Assembly: GCA_039881145.1 (NCBI GenBank) | Contig: JAYKKI010000029.1 | Location: 23,434,001 to 23,498,000, forward strand | DNA length: 64,000 nucleotides | Origin: Druceiella hillmani | Taxonomy: Eukaryota > Arthropoda > Insecta > Lepidoptera > Hepialidae | Direction of reading: 5' to 3' | Shown here: positions 13,601-28,800 of the stretch, piece after piece | Position numbering within the stretch: position 1 is the stretch's first letter | Layout: each line of letters starts with the position of its first letter | The notes under the pieces: generated by a model | The model's input: the letters and a program-made list of their open reading frames with translations, nothing else | What the model was told of the DNA's origin: nothing | The model's database searches: none | Program-made: the position numbers and the translations under genes

Positions 13601-16600
13601 TTCCCTTAGACATAGACGGCGAAATATTTAAAACACTAGTACCTTTACTAGAAAAACTAAAAACAACAATTGAAAATTCTTTAAAATCTCTAATTTTTAA
13701 TTTGTTAAAAACAACAATTGAAAATTCTAAACTATTTTTTTACGATTTCCAAAAATCATGTATTTCGAGTTGTCTCAGTTTACTGATGAGGGTGTAATGT
13801 ATTTACATAGAGTCGTATTTCGATATCATAGCTATCTAGGTACATAGCCCCAAGAAAATTATTTATTAATATTTTTTATAATTATTTTCGTAATTTAATA
13901 TATCAAGTTATTCTGTTATCATTTCACTAAATCTTATCGAAGAAACAGCACCTAAAATTAATAAAGTTATTTATTATATCAAAAAAAATTGAGAATAATT
14001 CATAGATTCTTTTTCCGACCACAAGTTTTGCAATTATCGTTTTTTTCCAAATAATAAATCGATTTACAAAAATAGGATTTTGAAATAAATCATCTATAAA
14101 GAAATTATTGAAATTTTTTTTTTGTAAAACTCACTCATTAGGATCAAAACTTCTTAAACGTTAAACAAAACCACCATGCGGTCACCCAATAAAAATTTCG
14201 ACCGTGTTCATTATCACCTATTTCGATAATCGAACGATGTGATTATTGTGCGACACGTATGATATCAAAGTGTAGGACTATATTCAAATTTCACCACTAA
14301 TATTATAGTCACACTATCGGACGAAAATTCGTGGCGTATTGACGCGACAAAATCCTTTTGTGGTGCAAAAAACGACAGATATATTATTGGTGCTTGTCTT
14401 TGCCCGAACTTAACAATTGTTCGTGACGTAAAACGAATGTTTTAGCCATACTTATGGCCATAAGGCGAGTTTCTGTTGAAACCCGATAGTATAGCATTAG
14501 GGTGAGGGCCATGATGCATTTCATAGGCTCTATACTCGATTCATATATACCTTGCGTAAGTTTCACTTCAAGAAAAAAACATATTCCAACCAACGTGAAA
14601 GCTCTAAGCAATATGCAACATAGGATCCGATTAAATAATTTTATAAAAACAAGCTATTCCACATTTTGTCGTATTTGAAATTTATACATGAGATTTAAGC
14701 TAACTGGACCAGGTTAACGGTCGTTAAATTCACGGTAACTCTCATTAAATTTACGGTAATTCACGGAACATTAAATTCTCAGTAACTCGTATATATAATT
14801 TTGTAACGAAAACGTATTTACATAATACTGTATAAACTTCCAAAACAGTCAGTTTTCTTAGTCGGTTAATTTTTGTAAATTAAATATATACTCCTTAATA
14901 AAAATAAAAACAATATCACTCCTTTCCCTTAAGCAGCCGAATAAAATGTAAAATTTGAAACGAATAATTTGCCGCGAATTTTATGTAAATTTCCGTAAAT
15001 ATATTCATTAATATAAATCGTTTTATAATACTAAATAATCATAAATTTTGTCTAAATTTAGCATACAACAGGTAAACATTGGAAATAAGATTGTTGATGG
15101 TGTGAGCACGTGAAGCCTGAATGGATAATATAGGCATATTATAATATTAAATGAATCTAACGTTAAGCAACGCAAGTGAACAAATATAAAAAATCGTTTT
15201 AAAAAATTTAACCTATTTCAAATAACCACCGAATAAAAGGCTTACTAAAAATTAAATAAATTCACCTTCCACCAGTTCTTGAATCATAAATATTAAATCA
15301 AGAGTGATACCTTAAGTATCATACACTTAAACTTTTTCTTAAATATGACGACTTTACGGGTAAAAGAACCATAAAAATCGGTTCAGTAGTTCACATCGGT
15401 TCAGGTCGCACACCTACCCAATATATCTTCATGCATACGGGTGAAATAGTGAACCTCCTTTTTAAAGAAGGTTAAAAAGAAACGTTAGTCAAAAGCGTTA
15501 GACGTAGTACGCCGCCATTTCTTTTTACCCTGCTGCGATAAAAGATGGCGAGGTGGCTACGAACGAAGGTAGAAATAAGTAAGAGAATTAAATCATTTAA
15601 ATCAAAACGCTAAAATAATTTAAATCAAAACGCTAAACGTAAAGTTGACTCACCCCTTTAGGGATGTGATAACCGCAAATAATATCGTCTTCTTGTAAAG
15701 TTCTGCCGTTACCGATTACTGTCGAATACATTCTGTGAACATGAAAATAATTTTATTTTTGCATATTATTTATATCATAATATTGTTTTTTAGGGTATTT
15801 TTATTACAAGGTGGGAAAATCGTGTTAAATGGAATTTATAAAAAAAATAAACACTATAAAACGTATACATATTATTGAGTTTGGAAATAAAGATTTATGA
15901 CTGCGAGATGAACTACACTCGAAATTATTTTGTAAAGCAACGAATGAGAATATATTTCAAATAACATGTCAAGTACGAGTAAAACTCGTTCTGCGAGGGT
16001 TTTACCCACATTTATGCACTTATAAACATTTATAGTAATTCAATTAAACTATTTACAAATATTAATTTTTCACAACGTAAACATATTACCTACGATACCT
16101 TCCACAGGCGTAAAAACATGGTGCATAATTAAAAAATTATAAGACCGAGGATAATCGCTGTAGTTTTTCTGCAATCTCCTAATCAGATTTTACCGATTCT
16201 ATCTTTTTACGATTTTGGATTAGTAGTTTAGGAAACAAAAGAGCTTGAAGAGGAAACAAAAGAGCTTGGAAAGAGAAAAGGCATTGATTTTGCAAATTTT
16301 TGGAATGTTTTTTAAGTATAAAATTTAAATTTTTTCTAAAATTTTTAAAATATTCAATTCTAATATAAATATTTTATAGCTATTGCAGAATTAGTGGGTT
16401 AATAGTGGGGCAGATTTCAAGTTTTAACGTCGCATGGTTTCTGAGAAAACAGGCTGCGAATATGGAAAAACGTGAATATATTACCTATTATGTCTTTTAT
16501 AGTCTTAAAAATATGGTGCGTGTTTCAAAAATTATGACATCTAGAATCATCGCCATAATTTTCCCATAACTTTTCTTTTTCCTATGGCTTCGAAAACTCA

Positions 16601-19600
16601 TATTTTTTCATAATGTTAGGTTATGATTTCGGAAATAAGGGAGGGACATATATTTTTTACATACTTTTCAGTATATCTCTGTAAATAAAATACCTAAAAT
16701 TAAGAAAAAAATATCTTTGAGTCTCTTAAAGCTAGCTCCTTTTTTGGGAAATGCGCCTAAGACAGATGGAGGGAGAAACTCGTGAGTGATCTAATAAGGA
16801 TTAAGTTTTCCTTTTTAAGATAAAGAATCTTAAAAAACAGAAAATAATGATGCATGGCGAGACCTTAAATAAATCCGTATAAAATTAAAAAAACATTTGA
16901 AATTATAGTAATGACTTCTTTTAAATGGAAGTGAATTTACTCCAGCAGCGTCTTCAAACGCAACGGTCCGTTCAATTTGTGACGCGTAGTTACCTAATAA
17001 ATAGTTTAAACGTGAGTATAGAACACAATATAGAAAAATTTTGACTTTCTTATATATTTTCATTTCAAAATCTTTTTTCGCAAAAGAATACAAAATTATA
17101 CTTTGATAAGAATAAACACTCTGCAAACGTAACCCTGATTGAAAAATCATCTTTCTAGGATTAGCTAGACTGGTCATTAATTGACTCTATTAATACGGCC
17201 AATTGCTTCATTTTTTATAAAAACATATACTTTAAGCAGATTTACTTGCTCACTAACTCTTGTCCATGATTTTACCTGCGTGAATTTTAGATTGCTACGA
17301 AAAGTTTTAATCGTGTTAAAGCAGTTCAATAATTTATAAATAAATTAGCTATATCATTTTTGGAAATTATTAAGATTACAATTTATATTAATCGTTTCAA
17401 TCCTTGAAACAGAAAAAAAGGCTAAAAGTTTTATTTAGTACTCGCGTTTTTTTCCCATTGAATTTCGCAATGATTTTATTGTATGTATTAAAAAAGCAAC
17501 AACTTAAACATATTTCTATTGATGAATGTATTCACAAATTTTATGCAGCATTCTAAGAACACTTAATATTTATTAGATTTCTTTAATAAACTCATCTAAC
17601 CTGAATACTTCTCTAACGAAAGCCTTCATGTAGTTAAGCTTCTCGAGATGATTGTAGGTGACAGCTTCGTCCACATCCGGAATAACCTTTTCTAGTTCCT
17701 CGAATATCTTTTGCTGCTCCTTGGGCCGCGTTGCCAGCTGGTACAATATCGAGCACAATGCCATTGAAATCTAAAGAAGTAATGAAGGCTTTTTTAGGTC
17801 TGCGTATTCCTATACTTTAATACATGTTTTTAGATTTTTCTTTCAGGGTTCTAGTCAAAAAGCAATTTTTGTAACTTTATGTGGTATTTTCAATGCATAT
17901 CATATTATTCAATCCAATTTTTTTCTAATAGTTGGGAAATACGGAATCCAAAATCTCACGCAAGACTCTGGATCTAATGAAGCAAAGATGGGAGCTATTG
18001 AGAACATCGTGAGAATGTTGCGTCCTTAACAAGTTTACCAAGATGAGGATAAAAATCAACCTATGTCGCTACGCGTCGTACTAAAATGCACCGTGCAAAA
18101 TAAGGGGTGAAAAGTATTTGTATAAGAATTGTCGCGGACGCAACTGATGAAGCTGAGGACACCAGACGGCAGAACTGTTACCTCAGGACCAATGATACTT
18201 GCATATTTCTAAACTTGTCACACTTAGAATCACCGCCATAGTTTTGCTAAAACTTTTACGGGGCTCCTAAAAAACCCTTATTTTTGTAATTTTAAATTAT
18301 GCAGTTTATGATTTGTTAATAGAAAATTATATTCTTCCCAAGCATCCAAACCTACTGCCTCATCCAGTGATGATCGTTGCATAAAATCAATGTGTCACTA
18401 CACTGAACATATCCCTGAAATTCACATAGATGAGATTGTAATTGCTCTGAGCTTAAAAAGTCTCCGGGTGACGATGGAATTGCCGTTGTCCTTAATGGAG
18501 CAGTGCCCAAGGTGGTTTAGAAATGAGTTTGTAATATTTTTTTCTTAAAAGGAGATAAGACACTTCACAAGAACTACTGATCCGAAGAACAGGGCATCAA
18601 TATAAATGGATAGTCCATCTCGCACCTGAGATTCTCTAACGATATCGTAACTTTGGCAAACACGCCGCTGGAGCTGATGAAGATGCTGACAAACTTAAAT
18701 GATTGTTCCAGAGGAGTAGGCATCGATATAAACCTTGCCAAGACAAAAGTCATGTTCAATTCGTAGATCATAGCGTGGCCAGTGAAGGTCGGTAATATTA
18801 GCATTGAAGTTGGTCCAGTGCTTCAACTGGCTAGACACAACTTCGACAAAGAAGCGCACAAAAGAATTAATTTGAGCTGGGCAGCGTTTGAGAAATTACA
18901 TCCGGTCATCAAGTCACCGATTCCGCAGTCGCTAAATACAAAGATGTATAATCAATGCGTTCTGCTCGTAATTACCTAGGGCGCTGAAACATGGACAATT
19001 ACGGCCAGCCTAATCCATAAATTTAAAATCGCGCAATGAGCTATGGAACAAGCTATGCTCGAGGTATCTCTATAGGATAAAATCCAAAATGATAAAGTCC
19101 GACGGAGAACCAATGTAGCCGACATAGTTCTTGTTTGACACCAGTAATCTGAAGTGGCCATATTTGTCGAAGAACTAACAACCGATGGGATAGACGAGTT
19201 CTCGAGTAGAGTGGAGTGTCGAAAATGGTAACCTGTAAAGTGTAGCCGTATATTTAAGTTTATGTGAATATAAGGTTAGTTTATGTGAATATAAATTAAG
19301 GTTATGTAAGTATATGTATAATGACGCTAAAAGTGGTTCTCAAAATCTGTCATAACTTTATTTAACTTTTGATTAACATAAGTTGCTTCTTATATTTTGT
19401 TTGTTATTATTGATTTCTACATAGAAATGTATATATCAAACTGCCTTTTTATATGATGAAGTCACACGGCTAAATTTTTATAACAAAATTTGATTCGTAC
19501 ATACAAAATAAGTGAAATATTTATTTTTTGGAGTATTTTTATTTAGAATGCAAGAGTGAGCTAACTATAGTTAAATATCAATATTTATGTTCTTCTTATC

Positions 19601-22600
19601 ACCCTTACACTGTATCAGCAACTGTGGCTAAACCAAATTGAATTCTGTCGTGCGTTTATGGATAACGCGAAATATAGACGAACGTCTTTAGAAAGTGTTG
19701 AGACTCAAAATAAGGTGATTTTAATATCCGCTCAAGAGTTACTTCGCGTATGAATTAAAATTGCTTACCGTATCTATTCCCACAAGTATCATATCCAATG
19801 CCATGATTGTAGCTATCTTCGGATCCTTTTCGCTGGCTAGCACGCGCTCTAGCAGAGACAAGTCATCCTCCGACTTCGTGGTCTTCGTCTTCATTCGTTC
19901 CAATGCCTCGTTTATGTATTTGCTGCATATTCTATATTATTTAAATTGTTGAATTAAGGATAACATGTTCTACATTTAAAACTATAGGTTGGAATGAAAC
20001 ACGCACAAGCAACAGGACAAAATTGGTAATTTCATAATTGAAACCCTAAGTTGAAAGTAACGTTTTTTATATAAACGTGCCCGTTTATATATTAAAAGGG
20101 AAAAAAATAGTAAAGTACAGTTACCTCATTAGGTATGGAATATTTGTCCACCCCAATATTACATGTTAACTTTTTTGTTGTAAGAAAATATATAAAAACA
20201 GTTTTCCAAGCTCTTACATTTGTAAATCGGCTAATATCAAAGGACAAAATATAAACAAGTTTGCATTATTAAGCCAATGTTCATTCAAACGTAACATCAA
20301 AAATGTTTACACAATTCTACATTTTCTAATAACTTCGGTTTGGCTAATAAATGTTTAGTCACGAATTCGATTTAAGTTCTGCCTGCGTCACGTTTATTGA
20401 CCTTAAACCATAACTGCGATTGGCTAGTACCATTGTTGATAGATGATGAGATAGGACAAACAGGAGTTTTAGTATCCTAACAGGAACTGTATACCAGAAA
20501 TTCAACATTGAGTTGCCGGTGATATATCAAGGGCGTTATTCATTGCGAGTCGCTTCCGTATAAATATACGGCGAAATCATATGCCTTAGCGACTAGCTAA
20601 CACATTAAGTAATTAATTGAATTGATCTTATTTTCTCTACGATAAGGCTAGAGACCACATAACGCTAAATATACTCGTAAAAATTACAATAGTTGGGCTG
20701 GATTTCTCCAGTACATCACTGAACCGCATTTTGCAATCTAATTATTACTTGTTTGGAGATCTAAGTAATCATTTGCAGGAAAATAAATTTGAAAGTTTAG
20801 AAGATATAAAAAATTTTCTAAACTTTCTAGAATCTAAATTTTTCCACTGAAAAAATATTATCATTGCCTGCATAACAGCGGCAAGTCATAAATAAAAATA
20901 CTGCATATACGGTTTGATTTTTTTGTGACATTTAAACTTCAAAATATTTTTGTAAGGACAAACCGAGTTTCATTTTTTTAAGCCAACCATTAACGAATTT
21001 CTTGGGGTACTTTGATATAGTTATTAAACCAGTGCTAAAATAGATATAATGAATTAAGCGATAATTTTCGTAATATTTTCAATAACACAGCTACCTATAT
21101 TTCATTATTTACAATCTACTTGTGTATTAAATTATGTAACAAGTATGATCATCAGTATTAGTACCTCATTGTCTTTATTTCCATTTCAAATATTCATTTT
21201 GTTAAAAAACTATCATAATGTAGGAACTCGATCCTATTATAACAAAAATCGTAATATCTTATGATGTAGTCGTGTATCATTTATGGTGGCATGAATAATA
21301 AAAAATTTAAAGGTATTTATTTCATCATAATCGGCGTTAAAATTACCACTGCATATAGATTTACAAATTCATTTTAGCGGAAAACTCTTGTCACTATAAC
21401 GAAACGCAACAAACACTTCCTAATAATTTCTCCTAATTTATAGTCACTATTTTATGAAAAAGTATACTTATGAACATCACTATTTTCTGGTGCAATTATT
21501 ATATAAATTAATAAAATAAAATGAAAATAGAAAACCGGTTTATTCAGTAATTAAAAATTAATTTAACCTATAATGTTATGAAAGAAAAATAATTTGAATG
21601 TCGTTAGGACCGATTCGGGAAAAGGTCTCTTCCAGCTTCTTCCGACGCCCGCGGTCTGTTGCGAGGGGTCATCCATTTCTTCGTTGCTGCTCTTTTTCTA
21701 TCTCGTCCGCCCAGCATGTGTATGCCTTGTTTTATTTTACCTATTGGACCCTTCCGTAGCGTCGCTACCTTCATCTATTTGACTTCGTGCATCCTGGCAA
21801 TGTTATCTGCCCGTTGCCATTTCTGTTTCACGTCTATATGTCTATATGTCTATAAGTCTATATGTCTATATGTCTATAAGTCTATATGTCTATAAGTAAA
21901 ATATCTCGTCAGCTAAATTTTTCCTAGGCTTTTGTACTAATTTCTTTCCTATATTTCTGTGCTGATTTCTTAATGCAAATTTTTGATATATTCAATACGA
22001 CAAAATAGCAAACTTAACAAAATTATTCATCACGGTTTTCACTATAAAGCAATTGTATTAAACGCCATTTGTTTCTTGTGTATGATATATTTGAAGGTAA
22101 GTTAAATATGTCAAGTTTAAACTAAATATATTAAAGTAATATTTTATGAATTCAAAAACAGAAAACAAAGTTAATTATTTTCTATTTACGTGTAATACAC
22201 ACTGTTATCTTTTAAAATGTAAACATATTCTCCCAAATGCCTTTTTGCCCTCCTACATTTAAGAATCAGGTAGACGTCAGAAAAAATACAGAAATAGGCA
22301 TGGCTAAGCAATAGGAGAAGCGCGTGCGGCGCGTATAGTAGACTGTTTCAAAAAGGTATATAGTACTATAATTCCGCAATTACTAAGTATTTACGTACGT
22401 ACCCTTCTAAAAGAAATAAACAATTTTAAGAGCTATCCACGAAGAGGTACGTATATTAGTGGTATTTACTAAGTTATTCTTTACTATTGGAATATTTTTT
22501 TTATTTATTTCCAATCATATATACATAATAAAACGACACTGGTTGATGTTGTGAACAAAAACATATATAAATGTCTGTATGTATAAGAAAATCGTAACGA

Positions 22601-25600
22601 AATCATGTTTGTATATTGAATTTTTTTTTTAAATAAGGCGCATTCGGCGAACAAAGTAAAATGTTTGTAAAATCAGGGAATTACGTAATTAATCAAAATT
22701 ACCATCAGTACAGAAGACACAGTTTAATTATGGTTTCAATATTAGAAAAAAGTCGTCGCATTTTGTTGGATTTTCATATTGAAAAGGCAACTTTTCAAAA
22801 CACATAAACGGAATATTGTTTCCTAATAACACCTATCATACAACTATGTGCATTAAGTAAAATCAAAGGTAATAACTATTATCTACCAAATGATAATTTA
22901 GAAGATTTAGTTTAAATTTAAATTCAAATTCTTAGCAAAATAATTTAGCCAAAATTAGTTATATATATTATTACTTAAATTTATTAAGATGAAAAATTAG
23001 AATAAAATAAAAAAATCTCAAAAAATTTAACCTATTTTCTCTTTTACGGCTAACTAATCCGTAAAAAATCAAATAAGAAGAAATTCTTTCTTAGTTTATT
23101 TGTTACAGATAATCTGTAATTCGAACCAGCCATTCATTTTTAGTCATAATTTGCCGTGGGCTTTATGCGGAGTTATTAGAAAAAGAATTTATTACCGACG
23201 TTATTACCTAAACAAACTTTAGTAATAACGAAACTAAATTAGCTCTTTGGCCTTAAAACAAGAACTGACACTTATCTTTCATCGCAAAAATCAACGTATT
23301 ACTTTCCGTATAAATTTTAACTCGCAGTTAGGACACATTTTCCATCTCCGTGTTCTCTCCGTCTTTTCACATTCTTCATTATTACAAGCTTGGCATTCTA
23401 TGTGTTCCATTTAGCAACCTTGGTCGCACTACACCACAAGAGGTATACATATCAACAACTCTGACGTGATGTTGGTATTGATTTGAGAGAGCATAAAAAT
23501 ATTCCATAATAGTGTATCAAATATCATAAAAAAAAACAAAATTAGTAGGATATCACTAAACTATAACAAGAAAAATATAGCCATTATCCATCCAAGGACT
23601 TGTAATTTTCGACAAATTAGCCACCTTTTTTTCTGTAAAAGCTATTCTAGGCAATATATTAATACGGTGAAAAGTAATATCAACATTTACAAATAGATTA
23701 ATAGAAAGTTAAGGTTATAGACCCTTAAATGTTTGAACTTTTGTAAGAACTTAAGTATGCATGGAACCTTCATAGTACGAGTTCTACTCGCACTTAACAG
23801 ACTTTATAATACAAATTTAGTATCAACTATTAAAAACGTATAGAATAATGTTTACTGCCTCAACTTGATACATAAATGTCTGTCTAGTATTAAAAAAAGG
23901 TTTAAGTACGTGTTACGAGCAATCATTCATTTAAGAATTCGAATAGCATAAGCTCATACAATATTGTCAAACCTCGGTCCAGTTGATTCTATAATTGTTT
24001 CGGCGACGATAATGTGTGCAACGAAACCAACGTCTTCAATCAGTTGATCTGCTGTCATCCCTTTAGGAGTTTCGTTGTCCATTTCCGAAGTGCATAATTA
24101 GATCTTGACAAAGTTGATATGGAATGACCCGAAATAGAATGATTGAGAAGGGTATAAACCCTTCCAAATCAAAAATATAATTTAAATCAGTTTACACATG
24201 CCGAAGATATACATTAGCTTACCTAGATAAAAATACAATCGAATATAATCGAACTGAAACACGATCGACTTTTTTAATTTGGTTAAAAATTGTCCCGCAA
24301 ATTAAGCAGGTATACGTCAGCTTACATAAAGAATACAATCCAATAAAATCGAATTAAAGTACAACCGACTTTTTTGAAGACGGTTAAATATTTCCCAGCC
24401 AATTGAGCCGCGTATAGATTAAAAAAAAAATAAAGAGGAAAACTATGAGTTGCACTTTCATTAGTTTGACCTGTAACTTCCTAACAAGATATGCTTACAT
24501 CTTACAAATCACTTTTCACGTCACTTCTTGAAAGTAAAAGTTTTCAAAATCTTAAAATTTTGTAATTCTAATGGCAATACAGTAATATGGTAGCATCGAG
24601 CTAATATGATGATGGAGGAAAGAGGTTGTCGTTTGAATATCTTAATGACTAACTCGAGTCTACTTTTCTTAAGTGTGGACTCGTTTGGTTTGTTTTAATG
24701 AGTTTTTGATTTCATATTGTAGCCAGAAGGACCTGATAATGGACGAGGAAGGTAGTCATGGGAACTACTCAGTGTTAACAGTAACTCCGTCGAGTTTGGG
24801 CTAGTTCAATTTGTCAATTTGTGCTTTGGTTATGAAAACATGTTTTTCAGTTTTTATGAAAACATACATTTTCTTATTTTTTTTTGTTAATGTTCAATAT
24901 TTTGAATTTAGTTTGCAGAAGGAAAACTCACCAAAAACGAATAACACTAGCCAATTCTACACTTACATACAAAACTTTGAACATGTACTTTGCAAGACAG
25001 CCACGTATATGATGTTCATATTTTTTTTAATACGAACAGTTTTTAAGTAAAAATGTTTCTAATATGAGCAAATGTTGCCTACTCTTAATCTTGTCGCAGT
25101 AATGCAGTAATCTTTAATATTTTTATGAATGCTACTATTTTAGTCAGCATATCTATCAAGATCTGTGAAAGAAAAAAATATCAAAAAGCATATCAATACG
25201 TTAACATGAAGATAATTTTATCTAAACAGATATGTCAATGAATCGGTGAGTTATTTGACAATTTTGAAACTTCTTCCCTCTGTAGCCCTTCAAAACATAA
25301 ACAAATTTGTTACAGATAAACTCAGAAATTAATAATGCGATTAGTGTAGTTCTAAACTTACCGTATTAACGGTTATTTGATATTATTTTGTAGGTTTTTA
25401 AAGCATTAATTTTGCTCCAAAGAAGAGCAGACTGTCTTGAACGAACACTCACTCGACAAAAAAGTCCATATTGTTAACGTATTTGGTCCAAAGTGGTGTG
25501 GGTACGTAGCGCCAGTACGGCGCCTTCAATTCCAGCACAGCTACGTTACGCAAAGCGAACTTTGCTGCGTCGATGATGCGCTGCGTCTCACGTCCGCCGT

Positions 25601-25793
25601 CTGGTTCCAGGCAGCCCAGCCTCACATCCAGCGCCACCAATCCTATACCTGTGAAGGATTCTATTTCATTATGATTGCCTTTAATCGGTTGGTTATAGTT
25701 TCATCGCACTAATTACACGTGTATGTCATCATTTCTTGCAAGAACCACTTAAGCAATTACTATTTAATCATAAGTTAATCGGCGAGTTATTTG

Positions 25794-25892
<99 letters not shown>

Positions 25893-28800
25893 TATATAAA
25901 TATACATTCTCTTTTTTTATTTAAGTACTTAAATACAACACAATTGATACTTATGGCAGACTTATTGCTGCGAAAACAATATTCTACCACCATCCAGAGT
26001 CTTCTAGTTCCTAGCGACCGGGAATTGAACCCGAGCCGCCATATTACGCCGGCACGTTAAAAAGGCCATATGCCCTGTAATAAGCCCAACACAACGACGA
26101 CGACAATATATGATGATGGAATATATAATTATTGTCTATAAATTAAGGAGTCAGAGAGGGAGAAATTAAAAGCTTCATCTTTTTTCGAAAATTATAAATG
26201 TCTAGTATTTTGTTTCATTTCTTCGTTCACATTTCCCGGTTTGTAAACTTAAAAGATCAGAGTGGAAGGGAATGTTTTTTTCCATATTTTTAATTAGAAG
26301 TAAAAAATTATGCGGCTTAAAATTAGACGAAAAAAAATTTTTTCACTGTATAGACAAACCTATATCTTCCCAGCTTGTCTTTTATTATGATACTCTACTT
26401 GAAAAATGATATAATAAAGGATCTAATAGCCCAATAAAGATATAAATTACTTTGTTAATAGCATACTTATTAAAAACAAATAGGGGTAAAAAAATTCTCA
26501 CAAAAATATTAAACGTAAAACAGATATATTCTTAATAGAATACATAATGTGTATTGTAAATATTAGGAGAAGATAACTCCAATACATAATGTGTAATGTA
26601 AATATTAGGAGAAGATAACTACAATACATAATGTGTAATGTAAATATTAGGAGAAGATAACTAATAAAAGGGTGGAACAGAAAAAAAATATAAAAGCAAC
26701 GTCGATGACCACAACGTGAAAAATATTACGATTCAAAAATCAACTCCATCGAGAATGAAAACTAACTGCTGCATGTTGCACGTGAATTAAAATTATTCGG
26801 TAGTGTGAAAGGCAAGACAAAAATTTGGTACATAATTATATTTGTACTGATCTTTTAGCAGCGTATTTTCGTTTTTAAAACTCTATTCAAAATAATAATA
26901 TTGAACAGCGATACGATATGATTCGTGGAGATTCTTTACATACATTTACCAAACGATTTGTAAAACTCTTCTAGCTCAGTTCGCTTCTCGGGTTGGTGGT
27001 TAGTACTTGAAGAAGTCGAAGTTTCAATTTAATTTTAAATAATTATATTTTAACTAATATTTTAATGTTCCATATTCAAACAAGAAATCATTATAATATC
27101 ATCATAACGGTCCGCTTAACTGCCTGCTGCAATCTCACAGTTTAAACATGTTTATGTCTATGTAATGAAATTTTACAAGTAACTGCTTCAGGGGAAGGTT
27201 TCAGTTATTAAAAAGGAAAACATTAAAAAGTTATATGCCTTACCATACATACGAAATCTAGGCGAATTTTATTTTATACGACCAATCGAATAGGACAGGG
27301 AAGTTTTAAATTATATAATAATAAATGTGGGGTTCTAATCACTAATTTGTTAGCTTCTTTTTAACAATTTTGTTAACTCTACAACTTTTCTACTACACAC
27401 TTGACCAATTGGAAAAAGTAGGTACTGGCATCTGATTAGCACCTTCAATTCAATAATTTGGGATAATTGTATCAACTATTTCAAGAGACAACCTCGGGAA
27501 CTCTACTTTATAAGCGTACCGACAAGCACTTGCTGGTTTTAAGGCAAAATGATATAATGATAATCCTCACATTCCAATGCCCACTTGTGTATGTCGTTGT
27601 CAAAATCGGCCGGTAGATCACCATCAGCGTCACGCGAGCGCGCCGCGTAGGCGATCAGTCGGTCGGCGAGGCCCGCGAGCGGCGCGGTGTAGCGGCGCAC
27701 CACGCGCGGCTGCAGCAGCGGCCGCTGCACGCGCGACCGGAACTCGCGCCACTGTGCGCCATGCCTGACAGCACGAGACGAATACTTTAGTTTAGGGTGT
27801 ATATTTTTTACGACTTCATTCGCTACGTGCTATCAGCCTAACTTTATGAGTGATCGAGAATATTTGGTGGTAAAAAATAATGTAACGATTCGGTTCATCA
27901 AGTATCAGGGATAAATTGTTTATTTTCTTAAATAAATGAAAATAAAGTGTCTATATAATATTAGTTTAATTTTTAAATACATCAGTTTTCAATTCATAAT
28001 TTATTGATCGGGAAAAACTGGCCAAAGCCTTAATATCATTAAACATGAATGTATGTAAAAAATAACCGGCCGGTATAGATAAAACTTGTAATAGAGTACA
28101 TTTTATTTTTCTAAAGATGAACGTGTTTTCTGTAATGGTAATATTTAAGAGTACAACATACGAGAAATTCCCCATATGCCTCATATTTTGTCAATAATAC
28201 TCGTAACTGTCTACGAAACTATTAAAAGATTATTTAAAACAAAGTCAGAAATAAAAATGATATAAATAAAAAATTAACATTATTTGTGATACTGACTTAA
28301 GAGACGATAATAAGATAGCATCGAGGCAAACGGATTGACAGAACACCACTTCTTATTTCAAAGAAAATATTTTGGTTCTGTTACGCATTGTAAAATGACA
28401 AGAAAAGGCGAAACCAGGGTGATGTTTCTACAGTTTAAGTCAATGGTTCTTAAATTGTATTTGTAATAAAAAACTTCTTTAAGTTCATGACCCTGAGAAA
28501 TAAATTAATAGATAAAATATATACGGAACACTTTGCGTTTGAATCTGACTTGTTTTCGACCACTTCTTATTTTTATCGATCCTTTTATTCCATGTTTCCG
28601 AATGTGCGTCCCAGCCAGCCTTTTTTTATACAATTCATTATTACAACAATTTCTCCTGATATCATTTTAACTTCCATAAATTTGGCTATTCCCAAAAACA
28701 ATTCAGGACATTAACAAACAAATGATAACAAACATTTACGTAGATAAAGTGAAAATTGTGACGCCAACTTTTGTACGAAATGCGCGCCCCGGATGACCGG

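Larger units (their letters stand above)
5330..15653 (-). other. Intron 6 of the P450 gene
   Basis: About 10.3 kb, donor GTGAGT and acceptor TGCAG. It holds the giant inverted repeat (5723-6985 and 9436-10611), the 61-bp minisatellite and the 9060-9240 foldback. Short imperfect hairpins lie at 13300-13341 (arms of 17, one mismatch) and about 12951-13013. Open frames of 70-85 codons at 10970-12520 have no recognisable domains and are probably chance. At 13404-13495 a roughly 33-bp motif containing GTATAATATTATGTTTGG occurs three times. Confidence 0.9.
19932..25452 (-). other. Intron 3 of the P450 gene
   Basis: About 5.5 kb. It contains a short simple repeat at 21832-21898 and a divergent tandem duplication of about 112 bp at about 24198-24420. 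A 42-codon open frame at 23954-24082 (minus) is of doubtful meaning. Nothing else was recognised. Confidence 0.9.
25649..27570 (-). other. Intron 2 of the P450 gene
   Basis: About 1.9 kb. It holds an (AC)n(TA)n microsatellite, a tRNA-derived SINE-like element and a 42-bp triplicated motif. Confidence 0.9.

Noticed and set aside
14384..14611. 75-codon minus-strand open frame
   Set aside because: No family resemblance and no splice support. Treated as chance.
25787..25993. Ile-Tyr repeat open frames on both strands
   Set aside because: Produced by the TA microsatellite. The same applies at 53272-53505 and 58410-58705.
27577..27768. Plus-strand open frame rich in Arg and Ala
   Set aside because: It is the antisense shadow of P450 exon 2, whose splice phases and motifs fix the minus strand as coding.
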